Notes under the pieces: generated by a model
What the model saw: the letters and a program-made list of their open reading frames with translations, nothing else
What the model was told of the DNA's origin: nothing
Database searches by the model: none
Assembly: GCA_029532625.1 (NCBI GenBank)
Contig: JARFXM010000003.1
Span: 4,340,001 to 4,404,000, forward strand
DNA length: 64,000 nt
Origin: Lomentospora prolificans
Lineage: Eukaryota; Ascomycota; Sordariomycetes; Microascales; Microascaceae
Direction of reading: 5' to 3'
In this document: positions 24,146 through 35,200 of the stretch, piece by piece
Layout: every line of letters starts with the position of its first letter
Position numbering within the stretch: position 1 is the first letter of the stretch
Program-made: the position numbers and the translations under genes

Positions 24146-25905
24146 TTTCACAACAGTTCTTTGCGGGCCAAGGCAAGTAGAATGGAGGATGGGATGGAAA
24201 TGGATATGTTTGGCACGCAATGTGATAAGGTGAGACTTGTCCGGTTCAGGTAGTATCGGCGCGTGGGTGTAAGCAACGAGATTTCCGAAGCTAAATGCTA
24301 GATTTCGAAACGACTGGCCGTTCATGCCTGGAAGATTAGGACATCGAGGATTCGCGGCGTTGTTCTCACTGATTTTTTATTTTATGTATCTTATTTATTT
24401 ATTTAATATTTGTTTTTAAAAAAAAATTAAAATTACTTTTCTAGAACAGCTACAAGGTCAAGGTGTTTGGTTTTAGCATTACTCTACGATCAGAAAGGTA
24501 TTTGATCATATTCGCGATCCTAGCTGGGCGAAAAAACCGCCTCCACTTCTTCAATCCCCCAAAAGTTCATTCTCTGAGAGCGATCCTCAGCCACACCAGC
24601 AGGAGACAGCAGAGCTACCTATTCTTGCATCATCCAATTCTCCAACGTAGCTACGATAGCGAACACCGGTTCTAGCGTTCTAGCTCGGAGTAATGGATAT
24701 TCCCGACATGTTGCTCGTGGTACGGATAGACATTGGTCAAGAGCGCTACAGCTCGCGAAAGGAATGGTAGCGTGCGGCTGTTGTCTTTCCTGGTATTTAC
24801 TAAAGAGACAGAGCAGTAAATCAAATATCGGCGTAACAGAGCGTCCGAGCCTCGACATGTGGAGGAGACGAGAACTAGAAGTAGCACACCATTTATGCCT
24901 GAATGATTCTCATGCCCCTTATTGGTCAATTGTCGCCTGAGGAAAGCGGTTTTTGTTGAGAACTCGGGCAGGCGCCATTATCCACCTGCTTGCAAGATTT
25001 CCAAGATTTCAAGGGCAAAGTAATGGAGTTTTACCCATGGTGAATGATACATATTTGCCGAGCTTGGCATGCTCTGGTTCCCACAAGTCTGGATGGTGAT
25101 AGCTTTCTTTACTCATCACCATGCTGTCTCCATCCACATGGAGCGACTAACTGCCCAACCTTCATTCGTCCCTATTTCGGCACCCCAATCACCAACGTCC
25201 TTTACACATCCCAGGCGCATTTTCTACGAAACGATGCAGACATTCTAGGGTCGGCGTTCGGACCAATGTCGCTACCGCCCGTCACGCAACTGTTCCTGAA
25301 ACATCTTGGGAGATCTGAGTCCCCCTTCACCCCTTGATGCCTGGGACCTCACCATCGAGTATACTGCTTATCTTGTAACTCCCAGCCTCCTCCTGCCTAC
25401 CTCGGATGTAGCTCCGTAGATGGACCAAAACTGTAGTTTTAAGAGCTTTGCAAGACCGAGGTCCTTTCTTCCTCCTGCCCCAAGGCCTCCTTTGTTACTT
25501 CCTGCAACGTTCTTGCCGTCGTCTGACCTTGCAATTGGCCGGTTTCGAGGTTTCAATCCAGTGACATCACCCCCGGTAACCTACCAAGTATACCTCCCCA
25601 CGGTGGTCTCTCGTCAACAACACCCAGTGTGCATGAGCCTAGCTCATTGATACCTGCATCCCCTGATTGTATTTTCATCCATACAAACGAACCCCTTCTA
25701 GACGACCACCAAAGTCATCTAGGTTTAACTTGCTTCTGCATCGCTAGTCTTGGACAACTCCTGCCTCATTTCTCGCGCGACTTGAGTTCAGCTATTCTTT
25801 GATACCCCTCCTTTGTCCGTTCACATTTGAATCAAGTCCAGTTTCGCCTAAGCTCAGAAGAACAGAATCAAAACGCAGTCAAAGGGAAAGCGTTCCAAGT
25901 GCACG
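24146..25905. other. intergenic region with promoter of the type III PKS
   Basis: No coding frame is recognised in this 1.76 kb. An AT-only-like block is listed separately. The right-hand part, from about 25350, is C/T-rich and probably contains the promoter and leader of the polyketide synthase gene. Confidence 0.5.
24372..24440. repeat. AT-rich block
   Basis: About 70 bp made almost only of A and T, with TTTA/ATTT reiterations followed by an A run. It stands out sharply from surroundings near 50% GC. It lies upstream of both the small membrane protein gene (-) and the type III PKS region (+). Confidence 0.8.
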
Positions 25906-27491
25906 ATGGAGGCTCCCAGCACCTTTGGTGAGCTTGGGCTATCGATTATTGGGCTCGGCACCGAATATCCACCCCATCTCTTGAGAGCAGACTCCCTCAA
26001 CACTTTGAGCAAACGATTCTATCCAGAATCGCCAGCGTAAGTCGCCCCACATGGGATGAACTCGTATCACATGAGTAGCTTCTCAATCGCGCACGTGTGC
26101 CGTTATCTTTGCGAAAGAAATCAACTCATATTTGGCTCTGTAGGATGACAAAAGTACTTGCCATTAACCAGTACACTGGTATTGATGCTCGCTCGTCAAT
26201 TGGCACTCCTGAACATCCCGCGGTGAACCAGGAGAAAGCGCCGAGGATAGATGAGCTGCATGAGCTCTATATGAGCGACGGGGTCCCCCTCGCCATAGCT
26301 GCTGCCCAAAAGGCAATAGACGAAGCTAAGATAGACCTGAGGCAGATCACTCATATCGTATCTACCTCATGCACCAACAGCGCTAATCCAGGATTCGACC
26401 ACTATGTTGTAAAGGGTCTAGGAATAACGCACCCGGTTGAGAAGGTGTTGCTGCACGGCGTCGGTTGTAGTGGCGGATTGGCCGCTCTGAGGACGGCGGC
26501 AAACCTCGCTCTAGGCCACACCGCGAGAGGCAAGCCGGCAAGGATACTATGTGTGGCACTTGAGATCAGTACCCCCATGGTTCGGAGCGAACTAGACAGC
26601 ATTAATGAGCTCCAAGAGACGCGCATCGGTGTCGCGCTGTTCTCAGACTGCGGGAGCGCTCTTGTGCTAAGCAATGGAATTGGCCAACCCGCCAAGCCCG
26701 TGTATGACTTGCTGGGCTGGGACCACAGAATAATCCCAGATACAGAGGGGGATCTCGGATTTGATGTGCATCCTAATGGTAAGTCATGGGAGTGGAAGAG
26801 AAGTTTCAATTTGTCGTTGAATAGGCTGAAGCTTTGGGGTCGTACAGCGCGATTTGCTAACCTATGAGCAGGCTGGAAGGTGGTGCTTACACCTCGGGTG
26901 CCTAAGCTTACCGGCGAAGTGGTCAAGCCAACATTCACGGACCTGATGGGGATGTTGCCCTCGCTACCTCAGGGGTACGCCTCGCCGCCCGACTTTGACT
27001 GGGCGATGCACCCTGGAGGAGCGACGATTCTCTCTGGGGCGGAAAAGGCAATGGGAATTCAACCCGAACACATGCGCGCTAGTTATGACACTTATATAAA
27101 CCACGGTAACTCGAGTTCCGCGACCATTTATAGTGTCATGGATCGGTTGCGGTCCAAGGAGATGGACGTGCTGGCTCCCGGTGGCCGTGCACGTGAGTAT
27201 GTGGTTGGATGCGCCTTTGGCCCTGGCATCACCGTGGAAATGTGCATGTTGAAGAGGAACATGAGAGCTGGCCAGGGAATAACTGGTCTCCAAACCCCTC
27301 CGGAGACAGAGAGTGAAGGTAGCCGGAGCGAGGCCGGGGATGAAGCGGAAGCCGGTGGGCCCAGTGGAAACGTTAAATCTACTAATGTTCCGGCGGTTCC
27401 GGCAGCGGCGCAAGGGTCGAGAAATGATGTAGAACATGATGCGACCTTGGCATTTATTGCAGAGGCGCTGGAAAACTTGGATTTAGACTAG
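25906..27491 (+). CDS. type III polyketide synthase (alkylresorcylic-acid-synthase-like)
   Basis: Three exons (25906-26036, 26144-26778, 26872-27491) give 461 residues. The protein has the thiolase fold of chalcone-synthase-type enzymes. The catalytic triad is visible: Cys152 in VGCSGGLAALRTA, His302 in WAMHPGG and Asn332 in INHGNSSSAT. The closing GFGPG-type loop appears as CAFGPGITVEM. Such enzymes condense a fatty-acyl-CoA with malonyl-CoA units, without an acyl-carrier protein, and cyclise the chain. Exon-joined segments (PESPAMTKVL, DVHPNGWKVV) read as in the Neurospora 2'-oxoalkylresorcylic acid synthase group, so resorcylic acids or pyrones with long alkyl tails are the likely products; this is inference. 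The last 60 or so residues form a Glu/Ser/Ala-rich tail outside the fold. A short-chain dehydrogenase gene converges on it 0.56 kb downstream. Confidence 0.94.
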
Positions 27492-27817
27492 AAGATACGA
27501 AAATAAGCGAAGCGAGTTATCCCAGTGTTCCACGAGGGAACTTCATGATTTAGAAGAGTGAGGCTAGGGAGGTGCAGGCTCCACATCTTTCCAATGGCTG
27601 GCTGCAGCTGCTATCATCATACAAATGCAATCGAACGAGCATTCAAGTCTGTTGTGTATACTTCTATGTTTGAGAGCAGAAAAGAAATGTAAAGACTCAG
27701 GTTGTTGGACAATAATCAATGAGGGAGTGAAAGAGAATTCGCGAGAATTTGGAGGCATGATGCTACTCTATTTTCAATATAGGTGGGCGTGTCAGATAGC
27801 GACATCATCAAATTGCG
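27492..27817. other. spacer between type III PKS and tRNA-Asp
   Basis: 326 bp that must hold the PKS 3' UTR and the upstream flank of the tRNA gene. No other signal is seen. Confidence 0.5.
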
Positions 27818-27899
27818 TCTTCCTTGGTCTAGTGGTCAGGATACCTGCTTGTCATCGAGCAAGCCGCAGGTGGCCGGGGTTCGATTCCCCGAGGGAGAG
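27818..27899 (+). tRNA. tRNA-Asp(GUC): tRNA-Asp (GTC) with 10-nt intron
   Basis: A full cloverleaf can be folded. The 7-bp acceptor stem pairs 27818-27824 with 27892-27898 (one G-T pair), and the discriminator is G at 27899, as expected for Asp. The anticodon stem CCTGC/GCAGG (27844-27848 and 27866-27870) encloses loop TTGTCAC once the intron 27855-27864 is removed. The anticodon GTC is at 27851-27853 and the intron sits one base 3' of it, the standard eukaryotic position. The T-arm with loop TTCGATT contains the B box at 27878-27888. The mature tRNA is 72 nt before CCA addition. Confidence 0.96.
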
Positions 27900-27900
27900 A

Positions 27901-27907
27901 TTTTTTT
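27901..27907 (+). terminator. RNA polymerase III T7 terminator
   Basis: Seven T on the sense strand begin one base after the tRNA discriminator, the usual polymerase III stop. Confidence 0.9.
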
Positions 27908-28047
27908 GCCACTTTCCTTGTTGTCGGTGCATTAAGTTCGACTCTTTGCCTTCCATTTGCTCAGTCCAACATCATATTCCCTCTTAAATAATTGGGGAGC
28001 AACAAAAGATGGGAAATCGCCCTTTTCAGAATTATTCATTTCCTTCT

Positions 28048-29139
28048 CTAGAAAGTAGATGTAAAATTATTCAATCTTCCGCCGTCCACGATCAGCAGGT
28101 TTCCATTGCAATATGCGCCGGCTCTCGACGCAAGGTACAGGATAGTTCCGGCCATGTCCTGCTCATCCCCCATGCGCTGTAGAGGTACCATTTCCATGGG
28201 CATAACAGTATCCTCGCCTCCCGCACCACCGCTGTAGCGCTCGACGATGGGAGCCGACATATCGCTTGGGAATACTGAAAAGGCACGAAGGTTAACTACA
28301 GGACGAAAGGAAAGTGCGCTTTGAGTACGGCAGGGCTAGGGATGAGACGTACAGCCTGGACAAATGGCGTTTGCCCTGACATTGTGTTAGCGTTCCTAAG
28401 CAAGACGGTTTAGATAGATAGCAATACCTAATCTTCCACCTGGGCAATACAACGGAGAGCTGTTTTACCAGGAGGTTTACCGCCGCCTTCGATTGCCCAT
28501 ACGCATAGCCACCGGGCGACGCCTTGTTAAAGGCCGCAATGGAACTCGTGACTACAATATGTGAGGTTTGCTGGACGTTGCCTTTCTTATTGCCCTCACC
28601 AAGCAATGGTAGGAAGGCCATGGCGGTATACCACACTGCCACGGTATTGATCTCGAAGGTCTTTATATAGTCGCCGAACCCGGTTGCGAGGTTCGCGGAC
28701 GCCCAGTCTTCGAGTGAGATATCGTCCGACGGGATGGGGACTTGCGGACCACCGATGCCGGCATTACAAACCAAGAGATTCAGATAGCCAGTGGCAGAGG
28801 TGATTTCAGCCACAGCCGACGCTGTGCTCTCGGGGGAGGAGACGTCGAAGGTAATAGGGTGTGCGACGGGGCCTAGGGACGCTGCCGCTTGAGCGAGGAT
28901 TTCGGAGCGCCGGCCCGAGATGAAGACCTTGGAAGCGCCGTTTTGAACGAGGGCCTTGGCTATCATGTAGCCGATGCCTAGGTTGGAGTTAGATGACGAT
29001 TCTGAAACGAGTGATTAAGTTGCGAGTCTCCTCTGTGGTTTGTAATACCGGTTCCCCCGCCTGTTACGAGAGCCACGAGCCCCTCTGCGGAGAAGAGGGT
29101 CTCTTTCTTGAGACTGTGCGTGTTAGTCTGAGAGGCCAT
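28048..29139 (-). CDS. short-chain dehydrogenase/reductase
   Basis: Four exons on the minus strand (29139-29049, 28977-28428, 28375-28353, 28274-28048) give 296 residues. The Rossmann glycine motif TGGGTGIG spans the first splice, which fixes that intron. NAG (CNAGIGG), the catalytic Ser in VVTSSIA and the YGQSK dyad (Y-x3-K) are all present, followed by ANAICPGLFPSDM and the C-terminal DGG motif of classical SDRs. Exon 3 is only 23 nt; it is required to recover NAICPG-L and keeps frame on both sides. Classical SDRs oxidise or reduce alcohols and ketones with NAD(P)(H). The substrate is not visible. Because it converges on a type III PKS it may tailor that product, but no other cluster gene is present, so this is only a hypothesis. 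Confidence 0.92.
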
Positions 29140-29518
29140 GCTGTGATGGACTTCAAATGTGGTTTACCACGGGAAACGGTTAAAGGTTGTACTTGAGAGT
29201 TGAAATTGAACAGAAGTCAAGTTTCACAGAGAGGTCCTGGGCCATGGTCAATAAGGACCATCTTATATATACTCAGGAAGTTGAGCCAACCAATCCGTGG
29301 TATTCAAGCTGACGAAAGTGATGCAGGCTGGGAGGCCGGGGCATAGAGTGGAACAGGAAAGCACAATCACAGTGCATATTTAAACATGATACAGTGAGAT
29401 CTTGCTGACCATCAACTTTTTTTTTCCTCTTGAGCTTCAGCGAATTTCTAGAAGCTTAAAATTGTATCGTTATGTAGGCTTAATTTCTGTTTGCGCCCAC
29501 GCACACGAAGACGAGAAG
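29140..29518. promoter_or_regulatory. shared divergent promoter, SDR / BUD22
   Basis: The two start codons are 379 bp apart on opposite strands, so both promoters lie here. The strand toward BUD22 has a TTTTTTTTT stretch about 100 bp before its ATG. Confidence 0.5.
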
Positions 29519-31115
29519 ATGCCCAAACGAAAGAGATCGAACGAAACTCTCGAAGGGAAGCTACCTCAGTTCAAGACGGACTTGTTCCGCGCGCTGAAGA
29601 AAGTCAAGGGATTCGAGCGACAAAGGCTAAGCCGCCGACTACACGAGAAGGGTCTGCCGGAGGACAGGAAGGAGAAGTACGAATTGGAAGTTGCCGTACT
29701 CAAGGTTTGTGACCGTTCCCTAGAAAATTATTTATTATGCGCCAATTGGCATGCTGCGCGCTGGATATTTAGCGACTCTAACTAGGTGTTCTTTCTTTTA
29801 GTCTTTGGACCTCCACCAGACCGCCTTTCACTACCTCTACACCTCCCTATTGAAGATCAAGTCGATCTCGAACCACCCAGACTTACCCGAGGAAGTACGC
29901 CAGGAGTTTCCTAACCCTGACCTAGAGGAGAAGGAAAAGGCTGCGCTGCACCATGTCACTAGCTGCCTGTTCAATAGGCTTGAAGTGAGGCAGGTTATGG
30001 ACAGAATAATTAACGAGACATGTGAGACCTTGGACGTGCCGCCACCAGAAAAGAAGAAGCCGAAGAAGAAGGGTGCCAAGGAGAAAGAAGATGATCATGA
30101 GAAAAAGTTGGAGGAGAAGGCAATCGATACAGAGGCGGAGAAGGAGGCACCTCAGGCGCAAACTCGTGAACTAAGTGACAGGAAGGCGGAAAAGAGGAAG
30201 AAGGCTGAGAAGGATAAAAAGCGGCTTCTTGATGATACAAGCGTTTCTGGCGACGACGGAGAGGGTTCAGACGATGAGGCAGAGGAACGGACCTTTTCCA
30301 AGTATGATCGGTTACTAGGCGGCTCCTCGGAATCTGATGCAGACAGCGAATCTGAGTCCGACGGCGGCGTGACAATACAAAAGGGGAAGTACAAGACGAG
30401 GAGCATCCGAATTCGGGACATGTCCATCTCTCTCTCCCCAGAGTCGAGTGACGTCTCAGAACCAGAAGTCGAGCCCGACCTGGAATCCGAGCCTGAATCT
30501 AGCTCGGAGTTCGCAGGCTTCTCGGACTCCGAAGCCGACTTGGGCACTACCAGGCTTTCCAAAGTTGAGAAACCCTCAGAGATCACCTCGAAGAAGACAA
30601 AGGAGAAGCCCGCGAAAGCTGCGAGATCAACCGGGGCTGCTCCGGCTCGCCCCACTGACTCTACCTTTCTCCCCTCGCTAATGGGCGGCTACATATCCGG
30701 CTCTGAATCCGCGTCCGACGTCGACGTTGCCCCGCGTAAGAACCGTCTGGGCCAGAAGCAGCGTCAAGCGATCTGGGAGAAAAAGTATGGCGCCAAAGCG
30801 AAGCATCTCGCGGAACCACAGAAGCCCCAGAAGAAGGGTAATAGTAGGAGGGACGACGGGTGGGATCTACGGAGAGGCGCCGTGGGCGGCGAAGACGCCG
30901 GCCAGAGGAAGCCGTGGAAGAAGGGCATCGACAACCCGCTCGCAGCCATGAGTAGGGGCAGCGGAACTCAAAAGCAAGCCAGGGCAAGGCCTGTTACAAA
31001 GAAGGATGACGAAGGCCCATTACATCCTAGCTGGGAGGCGCGGAAGAAGGCCAAGCAGCAGGCGCAGAAGATCGTCATACAGCCTAGCGCGGCTAACAAG
31101 ATCGTCTTTGACTAG
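29519..31115 (+). CDS. BUD22: BUD22 family ribosome-biogenesis protein
   Basis: Two exons (29519-29704, 29802-31115) give 499 residues. The N-terminal third is a basic helical region (LFRALKKVKGFERQRLSRRL, then SLDLHQTAFHYLYTSLLKIK after the splice) that matches the BUD22/SRFBP1 fold. The centre is low complexity, alternating Lys-rich and Asp/Glu/Ser-rich blocks. The C-terminus has the family's conserved features: RLGQKQRQAIWEKKYG and the final LHPSWEARKKAK plus KIVFD. Bud22 works in the nucleolus in maturation of the 40S subunit. It is one of two 18S-pathway genes within 10 kb, the other being the BFR2 homologue. Confidence 0.9.
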
Positions 31116-31507
31116 CTCGGCGTAGGGGAAATTTTGAATGACACATTTTCATGTACAGTCTATCATTCTGTAGCAGCTATATGTAGTACCCTGTATTCCT
31201 TCTCTTTTCAACCTTTATCTCGTCTATACCCCCTCCATCGTCTTAGCAAACTGACAGGAGAATCTCGAGAGAAGAAAACAGAATTGGCCTTGGTATCAGA
31301 CACGTATATACATGCACAATACGAAGCACGGAACATGCATTATGCACAATGTGACAAAGAGGGAAAAAAAAAGAAAAAAAAAAAAAAGAAAACCAACAAA
31401 GTGCCGAAAAGACAAAACGTACTCAAACTCCGAGGGAAGTCCCCATTCCTGATTCTACCTTATTCCGCCCCCTATCCATATCCTTTTCCCCTTCTTAGTT
31501 TCCTCTC
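31116..31507. other. convergent spacer, BUD22 / mitochondrial carrier
   Basis: It holds the two 3' UTRs. An A-rich stretch at 31364-31390, interrupted by two G, is the only notable feature. Confidence 0.5.
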
Positions 31508-32827
31508 TTACGCCTCCGGGCCATACTTCATAGTACGGAAGAAGTCCATGACGCCGGTGAAGACAACGAGGAGAATACCACCACCGGGGCCAAGTCGGAG
31601 AACCTTGGGGATAAAGCCCTTGTAGAGGGCGCCGAAGCCCTCCTCCCTGGCGACGGTGATAAGAGCGGGCCAAGCCCAGTTGTACTTGGGCACCTGGCCA
31701 GGGACCTTGACAGTGTTCTGGATGCGCGATTTGACGACGTCCATAGGGGTGTTAAGGATGGTACCAACAGTACCACCGACGGTACCGGAGATCAAGTCGT
31801 TGGTCAACTGGCCAGACTTGTCGCTTGCCTTGGGAAGGAGCTGTCTAACCTGGAAGATGCAACCGAAATAACCAGCGTTCCAAGTGATGTGCCTCCACAT
31901 GGTGGACTCAAGACCGTTGTACATGGCAAGCAGACCCTCGTTCTGAATGGTCTTCCTAACGACGTCGAGCATTCCGTTGTACTTGCCAGCAGAAGCCTTG
32001 TCCTGAAGGCGAATCTTGACGAGCTCGAAAGGGACGACGACAAAGGATTCGGTGGCACCAGCGCTGGCACCGGTGAGAATGGAAAGAGGCTGGGTCATCT
32101 TGTCCATTCCAAAAAGGTTGCGGTAAACCTTGCCCCACTCGTCATTGGCGGCGAACTTGGTGGCACGCTTAGGGGCTTCCATTAGGATGGGGGCGGCGAT
32201 ACCACGGTAAAGACGAGAGGCTCTGAAATACGAGAAACATTAGATACGATTCTGTATGTTCACGAGGAAGCGAGAGTAGCACTGGTGTTTCGGTAGTAGA
32301 AAAGGAAGGATTGACCACATACCCTTCGTTGCGAATGATCTTCTTGAAGCAGTCGAGCATGCCAGTGTAGGCATCGGCGCCAGCAGAGCTGGTCTGGAGT
32401 TGACTATGCACGAAGACATTAGCATAGGCAACCCTATAGGAGGAACCATACAATGAAGCTTATTGGTAGTCGAGGACGATTCTTACACTCGGGTCTTGAC
32501 AACATCGAGAGGGTACCTAGAAAGGGAAAATGTGAGCGCGCTTGTTCCGCAGTCGCCGGGAAGGAGGGGTATCGGCATCAGGGTGCAAGGTCGACGTACA
32601 TGACCAGAATCTAGGAAGCGACACTGTTAGTATGCCAATCGGCCGCCATTGGGATTTAGCAGAGCTGTGTCGGTACTTACTTCAGACACGCCGGCGATGG
32701 CGCCTGGTTGAAAAGATTGTGGTTAGTCCAGTTCTCTCCCATCTCCGATATCGCCAAGGGACCCGGAGAAGTGCTTACCGGCGCCGAACTGGTAGACAAA
32801 AGGAAGGGGCTTCTTGTCGTTGGACAT
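31508..32827 (-). CDS. ODC1: mitochondrial 2-oxodicarboxylate carrier
   Basis: Six exons on the minus strand (32827-32779, 32703-32681, 32610-32600, 32516-32487, 32403-32323, 32222-31508) give 302 residues, the usual length of mitochondrial carriers. The three tandem repeats each have the signature PX(D/E)XX(K/R)X(R): YPLDVVKTR, VPFELVKIR and TPMDVVKSR, with six transmembrane helices expected. The KRATKFAANDEW segment and overall reading match the yeast Odc1/Odc2 group, which exchanges 2-oxoadipate and 2-oxoglutarate across the inner mitochondrial membrane for lysine metabolism. Five introns are packed into the first 600 bp. Exons 2, 3 and 4 are 23, 11 and 30 nt and are needed to join the start to the first signature; every junction keeps frame and has a GTAAGT/GTACGT-type donor. 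Confidence 0.93.
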
Positions 32828-35200
32828 TGTGACAATAGTTCTGGTGGAAGCGGCAGGAAATTGGTATGTCAGTAGAAGAAAGACGCAAGAAGAAAGGGTA
32901 GTCAGGGTCTCGCGTGGTGAGAAGGGGAAATTTAGTAGTGGAAAGGGTGTGAGTCGGGAAGAAAAAAAAATATCCCAAAAAATAATTCCCAGTAAAAAGC
33001 CCTCGCAACAGAAGTAGCCGGATCAATTGACAGGCCCAAAAGCGCATTCATGGCAGAATTAGAAACAGGGGTAAGACAAGCACTAGCTACCCTCTTCACC
33101 GCTCTAGGAGCGCCATCAGCACAATGGCCAGCAATATTGTGGAGGAGAGAAACTCAATTTGGCTTAGCCTGATAGGCTGGCTTGTCTCTGAGCTGCGCGG
33201 GATTATTTGCAGGGTCCAGCCCTCCACCTTCCTCTCCGCGGGGTTACTATCTGTTGGCAGTCTGCATCCGCCCTTCAGGTCCTGGAAGGTGGAAGGAGCT
33301 CCCCCTCCCCCATTATTAATAAGTACTGGCTGGCCTTGTTGACTACTCCACTGGACCAATCCGCTGCCTGTGCGCCACACAGCCAGCAGCGATAACCCCA
33401 ACATTGATAATAACACCTCACTGCACTTGAATCTTCAATTGATTCTGGTAAAAGCATTGGATAAAGCCAAGAAGGCCCTGATCTGCAAGCCGAGAATACC
33501 CACCTGCGGAGTGAGCTCCTGGGCATATTCCCGAAATTTGGCCCCTGCCATTGGTTGATTCCGGGTTCAGAGTAGCTGGAGAAATAAAACGCGGCAGCCC
33601 TACGCAACGCGGGCACATCAAAAGATCGGATTCGGTATTTGGCCAAGTGGACATCGGCATATGTCGGAACGCTGGACTGGCCCGAGAGAACCGCTTCCCG
33701 AAGCATGGCCGAACGGAAGTAGCTCCCACCGGGTTTCCCCGCGTATTTTACTTTCCACGGATATCAATGGCCTATAACCAGCTAATAATGTTCTCGGAGT
33801 GCACGTTGCACTTGAAGGTGCAACATTGACGACTGCAAATGCTTAGCCGAGCTATATGTGATGATAGCCCCATGTCTACAAGCTGGGGTGCATGACGGCT
33901 ACCATGTTGTTGAGCATACTAACTACCTTCCTCCCCATCTACTATCTCTGAGATGGAGTGTTCTTCGATTTGCTTCTAATGGTCATCTCAAAGGAGTTTT
34001 AAGCTGAATGTTTCGCGCGGAATGTTTCGCGCGCTATTTGAGGTTGTTGGTGTTGTTCCGCCACCCTGAGAGCACGAATAGAGGAAGCATTCCGAGTTTC
34101 CATACGGCGATAGTCGTTTAATCAGCCTGCAGATGTAACTATGATAGGTGGCTGATATGATACCTTGGATAATGCTATGGCTACACGCAATCGACTCTAA
34201 GCAGCATGTACTTTGAAGTCAAGGTGGAGCGACGAATATCACAGGCGCCTTTCAAACTAAGGAGGTTGATCACTCTTTAAGGTTGCGTTTGCTCCCTAGA
34301 ATCTTTCGATAACTTCACAAACTCGCCTCACCTCCGTTGGATATATGATCTGAATCCTTCTATCCCTCTCCAGGATACTGTTGCCAAAGTCATATTGATA
34401 CCCTCTTCCCTTCCACCAACATGAGCGAAGCGCCTGAGCTCGGAGGGAACAGAAACTAGAGATTGGTTATAGGCTTGGTGGCCATCAACTAATGGTTGGG
34501 ATCGCTGGCCGTTGTGGTGACGAGTCGGACACATCAACGCTCTCTGAGGCGCGAAAACTTATTAGCGAGGGAGTTACCTGACGCACGTTCTTGCGAGGAG
34601 GGAAGCAAGAGGGCCTCCTTACCCCTCCATGACATTTTGAGCAAGCAGTTATTACGCACATGCTGAGCCCTGAGCCAGAGCCCTGAGCCACTCGAAAATG
34701 TGGATTGGACCAATCAGCATCGGCGATATGAGCTTGTGGCAAAAGGCGTGGGGTGTTCGCGTTAAAATACTCGAGATTGGATCAGACCTTGATTTCGCTC
34801 TGGGAGTCTTTCCCGAGCTTATTTCCTAATTCTGCACATCTCATCGTCTTGTTGTATTGCTTCCCCTCTTCGCACTTCGGCCTTTACTTCAAGTCACCAG
34901 TTCCCAACTGTGTCAGACCTTGTCTAGTTTGTACGAATACTAATCTACGCGACGCCTCGTGAACGGTCCAAGCCTCCCACACCCAGATCCTCCCAGTCTA
35001 TCTCGCCTTAAAATCCATACGCTACTCCCGAGAACGATAAAATCGCGCCTCTTCACGCTTCAACACCCTCGTCCTGCTGGACAGTTCACAAACCGCATCC
35101 TTGCGCTCTCATTGTGCAGCTTTAAACAGGCCGTGATCCTTCGAGACTCGCAGCGAGGTGCATCGAGAGTGCTTGGAGGATTTGCGCCTACCCACCACAC
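32828..35200. other. intergenic region upstream of the carrier and the RCC1/BTB gene
   Basis: 2.4 kb with divergent promoters at its two ends. Short frames at 33096-33729 were read and not recognised. A 14-bp tandem duplication is listed separately. The last 400 bp are pyrimidine-rich, as in a fungal 5' leader. Confidence 0.5.
34006..34033. repeat. two tandem 14-bp units with TTTCGCGC
   Basis: The unit GAATGTTTCGCGCG occurs twice back to back without a mismatch. Each copy contains TTTCGCGC, which equals the E2F consensus and, reversed, a Swi4-type CGCGAAA site. It lies 1.17 kb upstream of the RCC1/BTB start codon and as much from the carrier gene. Confidence 0.85.

Noticed and set aside
25906..29139. 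Full secondary-metabolite gene cluster
   Set aside because: Apart from the PKS and the SDR there is no transporter, P450, acyl-activating enzyme or pathway-specific regulator nearby; flanks are housekeeping genes. Only a two-gene locus can be proposed.
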